Below the pieces are notes generated by a model. It saw only the letters and a program-made list of their open reading frames with translations, had not been told where the DNA came from and did no database searches. Source: Pocillopora verrucosa (taxonomy: Eukaryota; Cnidaria; Anthozoa; Scleractinia; Pocilloporidae). Taken from it: a DNA stretch of 64,000 nt. The first letter of the stretch is position 1, and every line of letters begins with the position of its first letter. The position numbers and the translations under genes were made by a program. Of the stretch, positions 23,831 to 34,848 are shown piece after piece. The stretch lies in assembly GCF_036669915.1 (NCBI RefSeq), contig NC_089313.1, positions 13,901,440 through 13,965,439 of the forward strand, written 5' to 3'.

Positions 23831-25380
23831 GGTATTGAACGAGGGTATTCATTTCATGGAAACAGGAGGAAAAATATCAATAAAGTTTTAATTTGGTTTC
23901 AATTTGCTGCCTTTCAAAAAAATCGAAGTGGTTTCATCAACCCAATTTACACGGAGAAATTAAGAAAGAGGAAATAGATGCCTTTGTGAAATTTATTTCT
24001 ACCTCGTCATTATTATTTAATCTCCTGCCTCTTCACAGAACTTGTTAACGTTTTGACTTGACAATGCAACTTTGTTGATGATGATGATATGATTTTCATC
24101 TGCTTTCTATTTGCGCAAAGTTCTAATATTATTAAATACTTTAAAGCGATACACTTGACCCGTGATATGTGATCATGTTAACCTACCACACACCAAGGTG
24201 TACATAACATCCTAAGTTACATCATACTCTTCGGACTGTCACCTGCAAATGTTCTTATCAATTTTTTAAATTTTGAATTCCCATTCCAAGTTATGATAAG
24301 TAGTCTGATAGCCTCCTTAAAAGAAGTGAATTCAGAAAATGCTGCCAACCACACAACCTGCAATGCCTGCGCCGTGTCACACCACCTACGTAGATCCCTC
24401 AGAAAATCCACAGATTCCAGTGCCGAAGGTGTTTGGGCATACTCTAACTGAACGAAGACCTGAAGTAGTAAACACGAGGTTCAAATTAGAAATAAAAGAC
24501 ATTGGACAGTTTTATATGCATCGTTGCCCTCGCCACTCGCGCGCTTTATGTATTGTATTACATGTCGAGATTTCTATCGCGTGATAGTTCGTTGATGAGG
24601 GAGACGCCGAAACAACCATCTCGCAAGAAAACGAGAGCGAATAATCTATTTGTTTGATGTAATTCTACTAGCCGCTCTAAACTTACCATCAAGAAAGGCT
24701 CGTGTTTTTTTTTTATAACTACGCGATGTTTATCTTCTCAGGTTACTCACTGTCTATCACGGAATAGTGATACAACACTTAAGGATTTATACTAAATATA
24801 ATTACAGCATGTCCGTGCTTACTACCGGGTCGAGAGAAGAGTCACATGATGATTATTTGCATCTCTCCGAACTAAATGCACCATAACAATTTTCAGAACA
24901 CCCCAACAGCTGAAAATTTGTTCGACGTTTCAGACGTACAGATTTAGATAATCATCATTATCATCGAAGTGTTCGTAAACATCAGGTTTTATAAGTTCAC
25001 CGCCAATGCGCCACTAAACAAGAGACGTTTAAGGAAACTGACTACAACAAACACAGCAACAGACCTATTTTGAGGAACATCAAACTTCATCAAGATCATT
25101 CGCTTTACGTCGGTGAATTTAGTTTAAAAAATGATAATCATGCAAATGTCCAAGGGTCATTTAGTTTATCAGTCTAAACGGAACAGGGTCATCGAAGAAT
25201 GGTAAATAACCCAACCGCCTTTAAATAACTACAATGATTTCTTTGGTAATAGGACCTTAAAAGGTAGATCGATTTCAAAAGCTCCCCAAAAAATGACAGC
25301 GATCTTTGGAATGGGGCATTATAGGAGGTGATCCCTTCACACCTAGCATGTTTATAGGAGGTCACGCCTTGATTTGATTT
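23831..25380. other. Intergenic upstream of ShKT gene
   Basis: No gene recognised. The last few hundred bases probably hold upstream control of the ShKT gene. A GACGTTTCAG block near 24928 resembles a hammerhead end but lacks the CTGANGA core. Confidence 0.4.
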
Positions 25381-25382
25381 GC

Positions 25383-25389
25383 TATATAA
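25383..25389 (+). promoter_or_regulatory. TATA box of ShKT gene
   Basis: TATATAA in TTTGCTATATAACACGC lies about 100 bases before the ATG at 25487, leaving room for a start site near 25410-25415 and a short 5' UTR. Confidence 0.5.
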
Positions 25390-25486
25390 CACGCAGCTAC
25401 GTTCTTTAATCCTCAGACAGCTACGGTGAGTTTCTTTGAGGAAAACAGATTACTGCAACACGCGTGCACACGTTACGCTTTTCAAT

Positions 25487-28400
25487 ATGATTACCACAGC
25501 GCTAAGAAAGTTGTGTTTGGTAGCGGCCATCTTAGAAGTCCTTTATGGAGGAAACTCGGTTTACGGTTCCAGTATTTACGTCGGTGGACACGAAGCCGGG
25601 ACATATTCGGAGGGGAAACCATCAGAGAGTATTTATTCAGAAGGTAAGGAAGCAATTCGATTTGTGCACGCACGGAAATGATTGAGGGGATTAAAAAGTT
25701 TACAGATTAAAGCGAGTACTTTTGGTTTTTAAACGTGACGAAATACAAACTGTTTTGTAATATGCGAACGAGTCTGACTGCTATCAGCGTGCTCGATGTC
25801 TCGGCGTCGTTCAAAGACTGAAAAACACTTCTAAATCAAGTGTTAATCCGATGGCGCACAGTGTTGATAAATTTTTTTCTTATTATTTAATGGAAATAAC
25901 AAGATTGCGAGACTTACTCACTGAAAAATGTGCGCGCATCGTCAATGAGGTGCGTGAAATATCATCTGCAAACAATTTTGGTCTTTTTCGTTCTTGGTCC
26001 TGTTTCGTCTATATCGCCTGTGCTTCGTTATCGTTTTTAACCCTTTAGAACCTACATCGGTGTGAATTTCCTCCTTACTGTTTTCTTTAAATTTCCATGG
26101 GTGCTGACAAGGAGAATTTGCTTGGCAATCTAGAGTTTCTTCTATTGGTGATCATTCCCTTCATTCTCTTGACCTTAATGTCGGATTCAAAGGTAAATTG
26201 TTGGGAGATTTTGGATACTAGTTACTTTTGAGGATTAAATGGTGAGCAAACCTGTAGGAGTCCTTCTGGGAATTACAAAGAATGAAAACCTTTTAGAATC
26301 GACGACGAGTATGGCATCAAGCATCATTTTTTAAACCTAGTTTTCGGCGAAATACTTAGAAAATATAACATTTCTGAGCCTCATTGTACTCTTCATAGGC
26401 AGTGAAGTATGCCCTGCTATTATAACCAGACGTAATCAAACCCTTTCCAAGTGGGAAAGCGAAATTCTGCTCATGCATCAGTGTCATGTTTTTGCCAACG
26501 CGCTGTTGTGTTGGAACTCGCTCGCTCGCGTTAACAGATTTTGTCTTTTTCCCGCCAATATAACGCACATTCGCGCGTGCCCAGTCTATCACTAAGGAAA
26601 TATCTGAGTTCGCCGCCTCACTTGTCCTAGAATCCAAAGGTCTCAAACTGACTTTAAATACTATGACGGTAGCTCTTGGAGGGAAACTTTGTGCACTTCA
26701 GTAGTCGGTCGTTGTTTAAAAGCGTACTTGTGAAGGGCTCCGTTTAAAGTTAATTGATTATAAAGTACTCGCCTTTTGCACAGATGATTATATCAGAGAA
26801 TAGTTACACTAGTTGACATAGACTGAAGGGTTTGGTAGATGAAGAAATGTCACCACAATGATCTTGCATTTTATTTGTTGTAAATGATAATCTTGGTAGA
26901 AACTGCCCTGCAATAACTGAAAATCCCTTCTTTTTTAGTAGCTTGCTTTTTTCAAATACATATTTCTTCTTGATGAAACACTTGGCATGCTGGAACATGT
27001 TACGACGGTATTCATTTGACCGGAAAATCTCGCGATCCATACCAGTATTAAATTCTGAAAATTCAGTATGCGCTTTGGTAATAACTTCATAAGGCGATTA
27101 GCTGTTCATATTGGACCGAACGGGGTCAAAAATATTCAAAGACGGTTCTAGAAGGTGTAAGTTATCATCGCTTGTGGTCTCATCTGTATCCTGAAATTTC
27201 CAACTTTAGTAACTGAGCGGCTGGCTAAGATTATTTACACATCTGTTTGGAATCTGTTGTAAAAAGTATTCAAATCTGTCGGTACCTAAAAGAGCCGAAA
27301 AAAAGCCTTTTAACCTTTGTTAGACAATGGATTCCTTAGCTAGATGATAAGTTTAGTTGGGAACAGCTATGATTTCTCTCAGTTTTAGTTAAATTAGGAA
27401 TATTTCAATCGTGATAAAAAGGTTTGCTTTTCCATTTCGTGTCCTCTCCTGCAGCGTTAAGGACTAAATTTAACCGGATTCCAAAACTTTTAGCCAGAAT
27501 TCTCCCTCTGTCCCTCCACGGTTTTATTCTATTTCTCGACGCGATTAACTAGGGTTTCACAATATTTGAATTCGCCTGTCAAGGGTATATTCTTTACTTT
27601 GACACACCTAAATGGGATTTTACTTCATTTGAAAGAGGTTCTTAGTACAACTTTAACTTTGATATAGGTTCTTAGTCTTTATATGTGTTTTTTTCAGCAT
27701 ACTTAGGAGGAATATATTCGATGAATTAATCCAGGCTGTGACACATAAGCTCGGATTATCACACTGAACTTGTTAAACAAGTGTTGAAATTACCTCCCCA
27801 CGCCGAAAAACCTACAAGGATTAATGCTATTTGCAGACAATACTGCGGGATTTATCTCAGAGTGGCTTCTTTCTTTGAAAATATCCTAACAAGAAATGTT
27901 GTATACATTCCACCACAAACATCTTAGATATTCATTTCTAACCAAAAAGGAATTCCATTTTTTAATTTAAAAAATACTTTTCCTTTACCCATTGTTATTT
28001 CCCCAAAGAGTGCGTCAATCATCATAACTTTTTGCCGCGCGAAGCACAGGGTTCTGAGCGGCCTTTTAGTGAAGTTTTAAAACGAGGAGAACCACGTCAA
28101 TCTTACGTCGAAATGACCGATTAGCAGACAATCTAATTATACTGAAGTCACGAAAGCTTTGCTTTAAATTTTAGCGCATTCAAACTTTGGAAACTTTCTC
28201 GACGAAATCCATTAAAACTCTAACTGCAAGCCAATTAATTATATCACTTGGAAACTGTAGCTAAAACCTGCATAATCTGAAACAATTGCAAGAGTTATTC
28301 TAGGGTGAGAAGATTTATCTGCGGTTACTTGCTGCCTCTTAAAAGTTATGCAACAGATGGCGAAAGTAACTCGTAAGTTGTGAAATAAACCTTTGGAAAG

Positions 28401-30710
28401 AAATGCTAAACTTGACTTGAATCGCTAAAAGAAATGTATCACAAATGATATCTTTTTCATGGTGATGGAAAAAGGAACAGATATTTTGAGTCGATGAACA
28501 TAAGCCTGGTGGAAAATTTATCGATAGAAAAATGTCTAGAAAAAACGTTTGCGTGATAACGATAAGAATTTGTTTTTTCTACTTATCAGCAGCTAATATT
28601 AAAGCGGAAGAATGGCACGATCGATGACCTCATAATGACAGTATTGGTAAACATTTCGCAGAAAGCGTCTGGCCCTCGAAGCAGCCTACCTGAAATTAAG
28701 AAGTATCAGTCATAAGTTTGGCACTAATTTCTCCTTTCAGCTTATCATCTATCTTATTCATCTATCTCTCAGGACCTCCAGTGTCGCTCAGAATAATGAG
28801 ATAAAGATGGTAATCACATTCAAAATAATTTGAGGAAGATGATTGTTCCATTTTTAACCACAGTCAAGTGGTAGCTATCATTTGCTCACGACTTCAAGTT
28901 GATTCAGTTTTCAATCAATTCAGTATGTTTTTAATTTGCGAATTTCGTATACGTAAGCTAAAGAAAGCTCAGCATATCTTTCAGCCATCACACCCTAGCC
29001 TCAGTATGCATAATCTTCTTACTGTTCTCTTTTCATTTTAAATGGTTCTGACATGGAGATTTGTTTCACAACCACGAGCTTCTTTAATTGCCGAGTTCAC
29101 ACGCTCGTCACACAAAGCAGCGAGCATGCAATCCTGTTACTGCAAGAATTTGGGTGTCAGACAAGTTATAAAAAAAAAACAGAAGTCTGAAGGGGCGGGT
29201 GTTGTTGGGTCCCTACACCTAAAGCCCTCGTTTCAATTCCCTTTCGATCTGCCACTGATAGGGGTCGATAAAACAAATGTTCCCGTAGCCTGCGGAGGCG
29301 TGATTTTGGCGAGTGATTACTCGTATATCATTCTCTTCGTGAAAAATTATATAGCTGCCACCTTTGATTTTTACTGCAGCGGATGGTTGGGGAGAGAAAT
29401 AAATTTGTACTAAGGGGGGTGAGTGACGGTCAAAAGGAAGGAAAGGGGAGGGAGGAGGGTGTGGAAATGAATCCCTCGACTTTCTCCTGCCCCCTTCGCC
29501 CTAGCGTTCACTCTAATTCTAAATCGGATGTGTCCGGTTGGATAAACGATCGCGAGCTTGTAGCGTTAATCAGGAGCCCATTGCTTAGTAATGGGCTCCT
29601 GCATTAATGCATCATGGTACAGACGCCTGCATTGCAGGATAGTCCTCCCGGGTCATTGTACAGACTGAATTCATAACTTTTCCATAATGTCTTCACATGG
29701 TGTCTAGCGTACTGTCCAGCTTGTATACTATAAACGAATTTACGGTTGAATTCAGCCGCGTTTACACTTACACTCTTTTCTAACCAAGCATTGTTTCTTA
29801 CAGTGAAGTGTGTGGACCAAAACAAACGGCAGTGCAATAAAATCATTGGTTTTTATGGAGAGAAAGCCTGCAATACACGCGATGAATCCTTACGGTATGT
29901 TGTGGAAAGTGTCTGCCAGGCTACATGCGGCTTCTGCACCGAGAGTAAGTCATTCTGCCTTATACCTTCCTATACTTGTCTTAAAGAAATTGGCGAGTGT
30001 GGACAATAGAGATATAGGACATAGTCAAATAAATATAGTCAGGAGCCTATTGAGTAATGGGCTCCTGGTATTGTATATACATGTTGAAAAGAGTTTGCAA
30101 AAACAAAAACATGAAGCAATGCCCTAAGGTATTGTCTCGCTGTTCCGGATGTCTAGCACAAGCTGCTGTGAGAGGGAAATAGGAGACGTGAAGCTTCATT
30201 CAGAGTGTCTCAAACAAAGAATCACTCGGCTCCACAAGAAAACTTAATTTCTCTCGGCGTTGCGTCCTGGTCTTTTTAGGGCTTTTGGTATAAGGTTTTT
30301 GTTTTCTTCATACAGTGTATTTATTAAATAAAGTATAAGTTCACCTTCCTTTCCAATTTCTGCTTTCCTCCGCCCCCCCCCCCCCCCAGCTCTACACGTG
30401 GTCAGAAAGAATGCCTATTCCAAAGAGTGGAGTGGATACTTGATTTTTTTTTTGTCACCGCTGAAAATAAAACTAAAAAAAAAAGTACTAATGGTACAAC
30501 ATCAACTATCACATTCTTTTCCATTGTCTTCTTCTATAATATATAGAGTGTCAGGACGAGGTCGGCGAAGAACTTTGCGAGCAGTTTGAAGGTTACTGCG
30601 ACCACACTGACCTGGGTGAACTTGTACGAGAAATGTGCGGCAAGACATGCGGAAGCTGTCATCAGGCTCCAAGGAAGGAAGAGAAGAATTTTGTGGTCCT
30701 TAACCAATAA
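25487..30710 (+). CDS. Secreted protein with two ShKT domains (three exons)
   Basis: Exon 1 (25487-25643) encodes a start Met, basic residues, a hydrophobic signal segment (LCLVAAILEVLYGG) and a Gly/Ser/Glu-rich spacer, ending at a GTAAGG donor. Exon 2 (29804-29944) follows TTTCTTACAG and ends at GTAAGT. It carries six cysteines in ShKT-like spacing ending CQATCGFC. Exon 3 (30547-30710) follows ATATAG and carries a second six-cysteine unit ending CGKTCGSC, then a short charged tail and TAA. All three junctions are phase 1, which fits modular ShKT exons and supports the joining. Predicted length is 153 residues. ShKT domains occur in cnidarian toxins and channel blockers but also in metalloproteases and non-toxic secreted proteins. 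Nothing here decides between them. More exons could lie in the 4.2-kb first intron. Confidence 0.65.
26039..26192. mobile_element. AACCCTTTAAC-family MITE copy in ShKT intron 1
   Basis: Begins AACCCTTTAGAACC and shares TGACAAGGAGAATTTGC and TCTTGACCTTA blocks with the 22483 copy. A further, more decayed relative is near 28985-29090. Confidence 0.45.
26193..29570. other. Intron 1 of the ShKT gene, no exon seen
   Basis: I looked for further six-cysteine ShKT exons or other splice-linked coding and found none that I can support. Open frames at 26356-26646, 26804-27040 and 29042-29413 show no domain. Confidence 0.4.
29571..29601. repeat. AGGAGCCCATT hairpin, copy 1
   Basis: CAGGAGCCCATT and AATGGGCTCCTG form a 12-bp stem around a 7-base loop, in the intron before ShKT exon 2. 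Confidence 0.8.
30040..30067. repeat. AGGAGCCTATT hairpin, copy 2
   Basis: The same hairpin (CAGGAGCCTATT / AATGGGCTCCTG, one G-T mismatch) in the intron after ShKT exon 2. The two copies can pair with each other across the exon. Confidence 0.8.
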
Positions 30711-31145
30711 CTATGAACAACGGTTGCAGAGACATGTGAAGCAACACCCAAGCAGGATGTTAGTCGAAACCACGATACCAAATACCAGCTTTAGACTCCT
30801 TCACAGCCGTTTTTGGGATGTCACGTAACGATGCATCACTTGTTCTTGCATGACATTCCATGAAAACCTTGGTCCGCTACTTGTAAATATTGTAGAAGAG
30901 GCAAAAAGAAGAAAAAAAATTTAAAAAAAAAACCGGTTTACGTTAGGACTTCCACTTTCCCCTTCTGTCTTTCAGTGCGTTTATGTATTATAGAAAGGAT
31001 TAAAAACAGTTCCTTTGTGATTAAAGTGTTGATGTTTTAACCTGTAAGCGAAGTTCATTTCAACGAAAATTGTTCCTAACAGTTCATGTTTAGGAAGCAG
31101 AGATCGGCCTATTAATATGTTGAACACATGTTGTGTTGAACACTC

Positions 31146-31151
31146 AATAAA
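31146..31151 (+). terminator. Candidate poly(A) signal for ShKT gene
   Basis: AATAAA about 435 bases after the stop, followed by an A-rich run. It is the first canonical hexamer I noticed downstream on this strand. Confidence 0.3.
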
Positions 31152-32214
31152 TAGCAAAAAAAAAAAAAACTTTAGCAGTGCCTTATCTATTAATACCACA
31201 TGCAGACCCGGACGAAAGGAAAGCAAAAAAAGGAGTGACTGAATCCGCGAACTTTACGGCTAGTGTTTCAGATTATAAATTACATATCCCTTCCTACCAA
31301 TTTACACCGAAGAAAGATCTGCAGTGAGAGAATTGCATATTTCCCTTCTACTCACTCGTTCGGCCGCGAACGTATTTGCAGTTTTGAATTTCGTGCTGTG
31401 TCCTCTACGTATAATTTTACCAAATTATTTCGAGGTTAATCAGTTTTATTTCATGTAGTCTACTCAGGTAGACCTCAGACCCTCTACCGTAAACGGACTC
31501 GGTTTGTGAAAACTCTACCATGAGTCTCAACTTTCTTAACTTGAGGAACTTTATTTTGAAGTAACTGTGAGCTGGATTGTTGTTCAGTGAACATGCTGCA
31601 AGTCTGAACTGAACTAAACTTGCTACCGATTATCTGATCCTGCGAACGCCAGGTTTTGAAAAAAAACTGATACATTTTAATGTGCCTGGATGTCATCAAG
31701 GAATAATTGACTTCCAGGAGAATGAGAGTCGCCGAAGAACTTCGAACGAACCTCTGCCAATTCCAGTTTGGTAGGAAAACAAGAAGTAACGGAGAACGGC
31801 AACGTGGGTTAGATAAAGCTGGCCTATAGGATTGAAAATGGAAACCATTGACACCGGCCACAATTTAGGTAAGGGACATTCAGTTGATTTGTCTCACTTG
31901 GCATCCGTGGTTCTTTATGATGCCAGTGACGGTGTAGTCCATCCCTGGTGACGGACAGTTTGCAAAGGAGGCAGGGTTACCAAGCTGGGTCTACGCGGGC
32001 CGTTAGAAACGTCTACACTGGTAATTTTTTAAGCAAACTGCGGCTTAGCGTCTCAGAAGCGTCGGTTTCACGGGGTAGATTGAGGTTTTAGTGAACTGAA
32101 ATGAAACTACAGTACATGTGCTTTGATTCTGCCTTGGATTTGTGGCCGCCCGGTCATTTTAAGCTTGGATTTTTTGCTTCTCGTATCGGGCGTTCGGATA
32201 TGGATGTGTGCAAC
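31152..32214. other. Intergenic, no gene recognised
   Basis: The 125-codon minus-strand frame at 31484-31861 shows no domain or splice partner and is probably chance. Confidence 0.45.
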
Positions 32215-32319
32215 ATTGGGCTTCTCTGATGTACGTAGTAAACCTAGAAATGGATAGCAGGTAATTTAGTGTTAACAACTGGGTTGAAAACGTAAATTAG
32301 CCACCGTAAAGGGTAAAAA

Positions 32320-32356
32320 AGCTGACGTTTCGAGCGTTAGCCCTTCGTCAGAGCGA
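32320..32356 (-). ncRNA. Hammerhead ribozyme motif, sense with the GIY-YIG ORF
   Basis: Minus strand: CTGACGA core, short stem II (GGGC/GCTC, loop TAAC), GAAA, then CGTC, with stem I closed by GCT/AGC. Stem III is only the self-complementary ACGT, as in minimal dimer-forming type I hammerheads. One extra A sits between the core and stem II. Lies downstream of the endonuclease ORF. Predicted cleavage is after GTC. Confidence 0.65.
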
Positions 32357-32447
32357 TTAGAGGAATTGTGGGTTGTGTGTGGATTTATATGTCGAAAGTG
32401 GAGCTACGCCATTGGTGAGAATATGGTGACGAGAAAACAGGAATAAA

Positions 32448-32888
32448 TTAGTTGAATGAAAAGCGCTCGTTGATTCCGTGGGGATTAAGGGTGCCGATTT
32501 GGAATATAAATTTTTGTTCTAGTGTTTTACGGCTTTCCGAACTGCCTAGATGTAAGGAAAGGCCGCAAACTGCCATATGCTGTTTAGAATGATAAGGAAG
32601 ATTAAAGTGTCTAGCGACTGGTTTGGATGCGTCCTTGTCATTTCTTTCCACATTGCGAAGGTGTTCTCGGAATCGGTCACCCAGTCGTCTTCCTGTTTCG
32701 CCGATGTATAACTTATTGCAATAAGTACAAGTTATGCAGTAAATAACATTGGCGGAGGTACACGTAAAGTGATCAATGATCTTAATGGATCTTTTGGGTC
32801 CCGATATTTTCTCTACGTTATGAATGAAAGGACAAGTTTTGCAACGTGAGCGAGCGCATTTTAAAGTTCCAGATTGGCGTAGCTCCAC
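32448..32888 (-). CDS. GIY-YIG endonuclease domain of a Penelope-like element
   Basis: A 146-residue ORF. A Cys cluster (CARSRCKTC) precedes the GIY-YIG core: VIYCITC with a zinc-like C-x2-C pair, then LYIGETGRRLGDRFREH with the catalytic-type Tyr, Gly, Arg and His, and a downstream Glu in LEQKFIFQIGTLNP. This matches the endonuclease that nicks target DNA for Penelope retrotransposition. The Met at 32888 lies inside the inverted terminal sequence, so the N-terminus is a read-in from the repeat, and the reverse transcriptase that should precede it is missing. The endonuclease itself has no internal stop. Expression would depend on a promoter in the repeat. Confidence 0.8.
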   Translation of the reverse strand: MELRQSGTLKCARSRCKTCPFIHNVEKISGPKRSIKIIDHFTCTSANVIYCITCTYCNKLYIGETGRRLGDRFREHLRNVERNDKDASKPVARHFNLPYHSKQHMAVCGLSLHLGSSESRKTLEQKFIFQIGTLNPHGINERFSFN

Positions 32889-32929
32889 TTTCTACATATA
32901 AATCCACACACAACCCACAATTCCTCTAA

Positions 32930-32966
32930 TCGCTCTGACGAAGGGCTAACGCTCGAAACGTCAGCT
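32930..32966 (+). ncRNA. Hammerhead ribozyme motif, inverted copy
   Basis: Plus strand: CTGACGA at 32935-32941, stem II GGGC-TAAC-GCTC, GAAA, CGTC with the predicted cut after C32962, and stem I GCT/AGC extended by A-T pairs. It is the inverted partner of the motif at 32320-32356 and is antisense to the endonuclease ORF. Confidence 0.65.
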
Positions 32967-33034
32967 TTTTTGCCCGCTTCACGGTGGCTAATTTACGTTT
33001 TCAACCAGTTGTTAACACTGAATTACCTGCTATA

Positions 33035-33079
<45 letters not shown>

Positions 33080-33235
33080 TTTATCTAGAAATGGATAACT
33101 CGCTAAAATGGGTTCTTTTTAACACAGTAAGCATTCAATCACTGTGGAAGTAAGGTGAGGTATTTTTCTTGAGAATTTGACAGTATTTTTTATTCCTAAG
33201 AGCGGTCGTAAATATTCTCACATGGAATATTCGGG

Positions 33236-34608
33236 AGTCACTACATCACGGGCGACGAATTGGGGAAGAAGAAAAGATCAAAATACGAGTGATCAGCGGG
33301 GAAACAAATTCAATACTTCATATAGAGACATATCAGTTATAGTTGCGGAAAACAATAGTGTTGTAACGCCGAAATATCAACAGTATACTTCGCTAAATAA
33401 AATGCTAAGCAATTTTTCAAAAGTGTTTATGGCACATATATCTTTTTACTGCTCTAATAAACAATGGAGGCATCGGAAAAGGCATCGGTGGCATCCGGAA
33501 AGGCACCAAGAAGAATTATATTTACGTTTTGTAACTTGCTGCGTGACGTGCGTGACGAAAAAAGAAAACCAAAACCGTGGTTCCCGAATGAATTCTCCCA
33601 CCTTGCCCCAAAAAATTTTCAAATTTTTCGCAACTGTACCTGTTCATATCGTAAGTCCGGCCAATCCTCTATGGTCATTGGCCCCCGTATTGAAAAAGCT
33701 CTCCTAAACGAGTGGCCCTGATTATAAATTTTTAAGCATGGTAAACACATTAGCCTTAACTTGGCTGTTCTTGAAGCTCAGTGTTTTCCTACATGCCTTT
33801 TTCACGTGAAATGAGGGGAATATATATAATAAACACTAAAAGAACTACAGCTGATGGAAACTTTAAATTTCTTATCTAAAGGCTGTGGATACAAACTTTT
33901 TAATGACTCTAAAAATATAAAAAACTAGAACGAAATTTTTTTAGAGTTGGGGGGAATCGAAAGTCGCGATTGCAAAATTCAAGTGAAAAGCATGACAATA
34001 AAGCATGACAATAAAGTAATTTACATTTGAAAAGCAGAAAGGTTTGCATCATAACAAAGTCAATCTTAATCTTACTCCTCTTCAAAGGCTTTGCAACCCA
34101 GCGCAACTGTAAAATGGACTATTATGTTGCATTCTTGGTGGTAGCAATGCGACTGAAAATATCTTCGTACTAGAAATTTAAAACTTCGAAACCCTTTCTC
34201 GTGGTCATTGCGTGTGTCACCATTGTTTCCACAGCGTGACTTGACAGTTTTTTTGTAATGAATGAATGCACAAAGTAATTATGCACGACAAGTATTTAAA
34301 TTAAGCTGGTTTCAAGGTGGTAAGTCTTACCTGAATGAACAACAAATTATTTTATTTGCTCGTGTGAACGTATAAATAAGGTTTCAATAATCATGCGTTG
34401 TAGTTAGCGTTACACGTGAGTCCACAATAGTACAGCGAACAAAAACGAGACCGTTGAGCGCTTGCAATTTCTTGTCAATCTTCTTTTGTTAACCCACTCA
34501 TCAGATAGTTTCGCTACTCGTCAAGTTTTTCCTCTACAAAACTCCTTGTTCAAAAACTAGCTCGCTAATTAAATTGGCCATTCATATGAACATATCAACT
34601 TTCAAACG
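33236..34608. other. Intergenic; one weak ORF
   Basis: A frame at 33464-33721 starts with a Met, is basic and ends LLNEWP, and a longer overlapping frame (33177-33707) runs in another phase. Neither has a recognisable domain, and I do not call a gene. Confidence 0.4.
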
Positions 34609-34665
34609 GGAAATGTTACACTTTCGTCTTCTTTGATAACTCCTCGCGGCTGTGTGGGATGTTTA
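34609..34665 (-). pseudogene. Short duplicated 3' end of the LicD gene
   Basis: TGTTACACTTTCGTCTTC followed by TTTGATAACTCCTCGCGGCTGTG repeats the last coding bases and stop region of the LicD gene at 34849-34905 with a few changes. Only about 55 bases are present. It is a local duplication remnant. Confidence 0.6.
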
Positions 34666-34788
34666 TACAAATCACAATAATTTCCCTCCTCTATGACATG
34701 ATACCTGAGCTTGGGATAATTGTAATAAAAATTGGGAAAAAAATCCAACAACCTCTCCGTAACCGTACCTTTATTCCAAGATTACCAC

Positions 34789-34794
34789 TTTTAT
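34789..34794 (-). terminator. Candidate poly(A) signal for LicD copy 1
   Basis: Minus-strand AATAAA about 55 bases past the stop codon. A second AATAAA lies at 34769-34774. Confidence 0.35.
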
Positions 34795-34848
34795 TACACG
34801 TACGTCACCAGGTATGAGTTAAGTATCACTCAGGAGGTCTTGAGAATG

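Larger units (their letters stand above)
32257..33084 (-). mobile_element. Penelope-like retroelement, 828 bp, with 13-bp target duplication
   Basis: Bounded by a direct repeat CTAGAAATGGATA at 32244-32256 and 33085-33097. Long inverted sequences occupy 32257-32414 and about 32872-33033. Beyond the second is a 50-base tail. Each inverted copy holds a hammerhead-type motif. Between them is one ORF with a GIY-YIG endonuclease domain, the C-terminal domain of Penelope-like proteins. The reverse-transcriptase part is absent, so the copy is internally shortened and cannot move on its own. Hammerheads in the terminal repeats of Penelope-like elements are known. The inverted, RT-less arrangement is what the sequence shows here. 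Confidence 0.8.
32215..33235. mobile_element. Half foldback element interrupted by a Penelope insertion
   Basis: GATGTACGTAGTAAACCTAGAAATGGATA at the left and ACTCGCTAAAATGGG...GTGGAAGTAAGGTGAGGTATTTTT...GAGCGGTCGTAAATATT at the right together match one arm of the foldback at 47650-48148 and the half copy at 45120. The match breaks exactly at the Penelope element listed next. Ends of the foldback (CACAGGCGG) are missing, so it is truncated. Confidence 0.65.

Noticed and set aside
24920..24980. GACGTTTCAG near ATCATCATTATC as a fourth hammerhead
   Set aside because: The inverse strand gives CTGAAACGTC but no CTGANGA core at a suitable distance.
31484..31861. 125-codon minus-strand frame
   Set aside because: Low-information composition, no domain, no splice partner.
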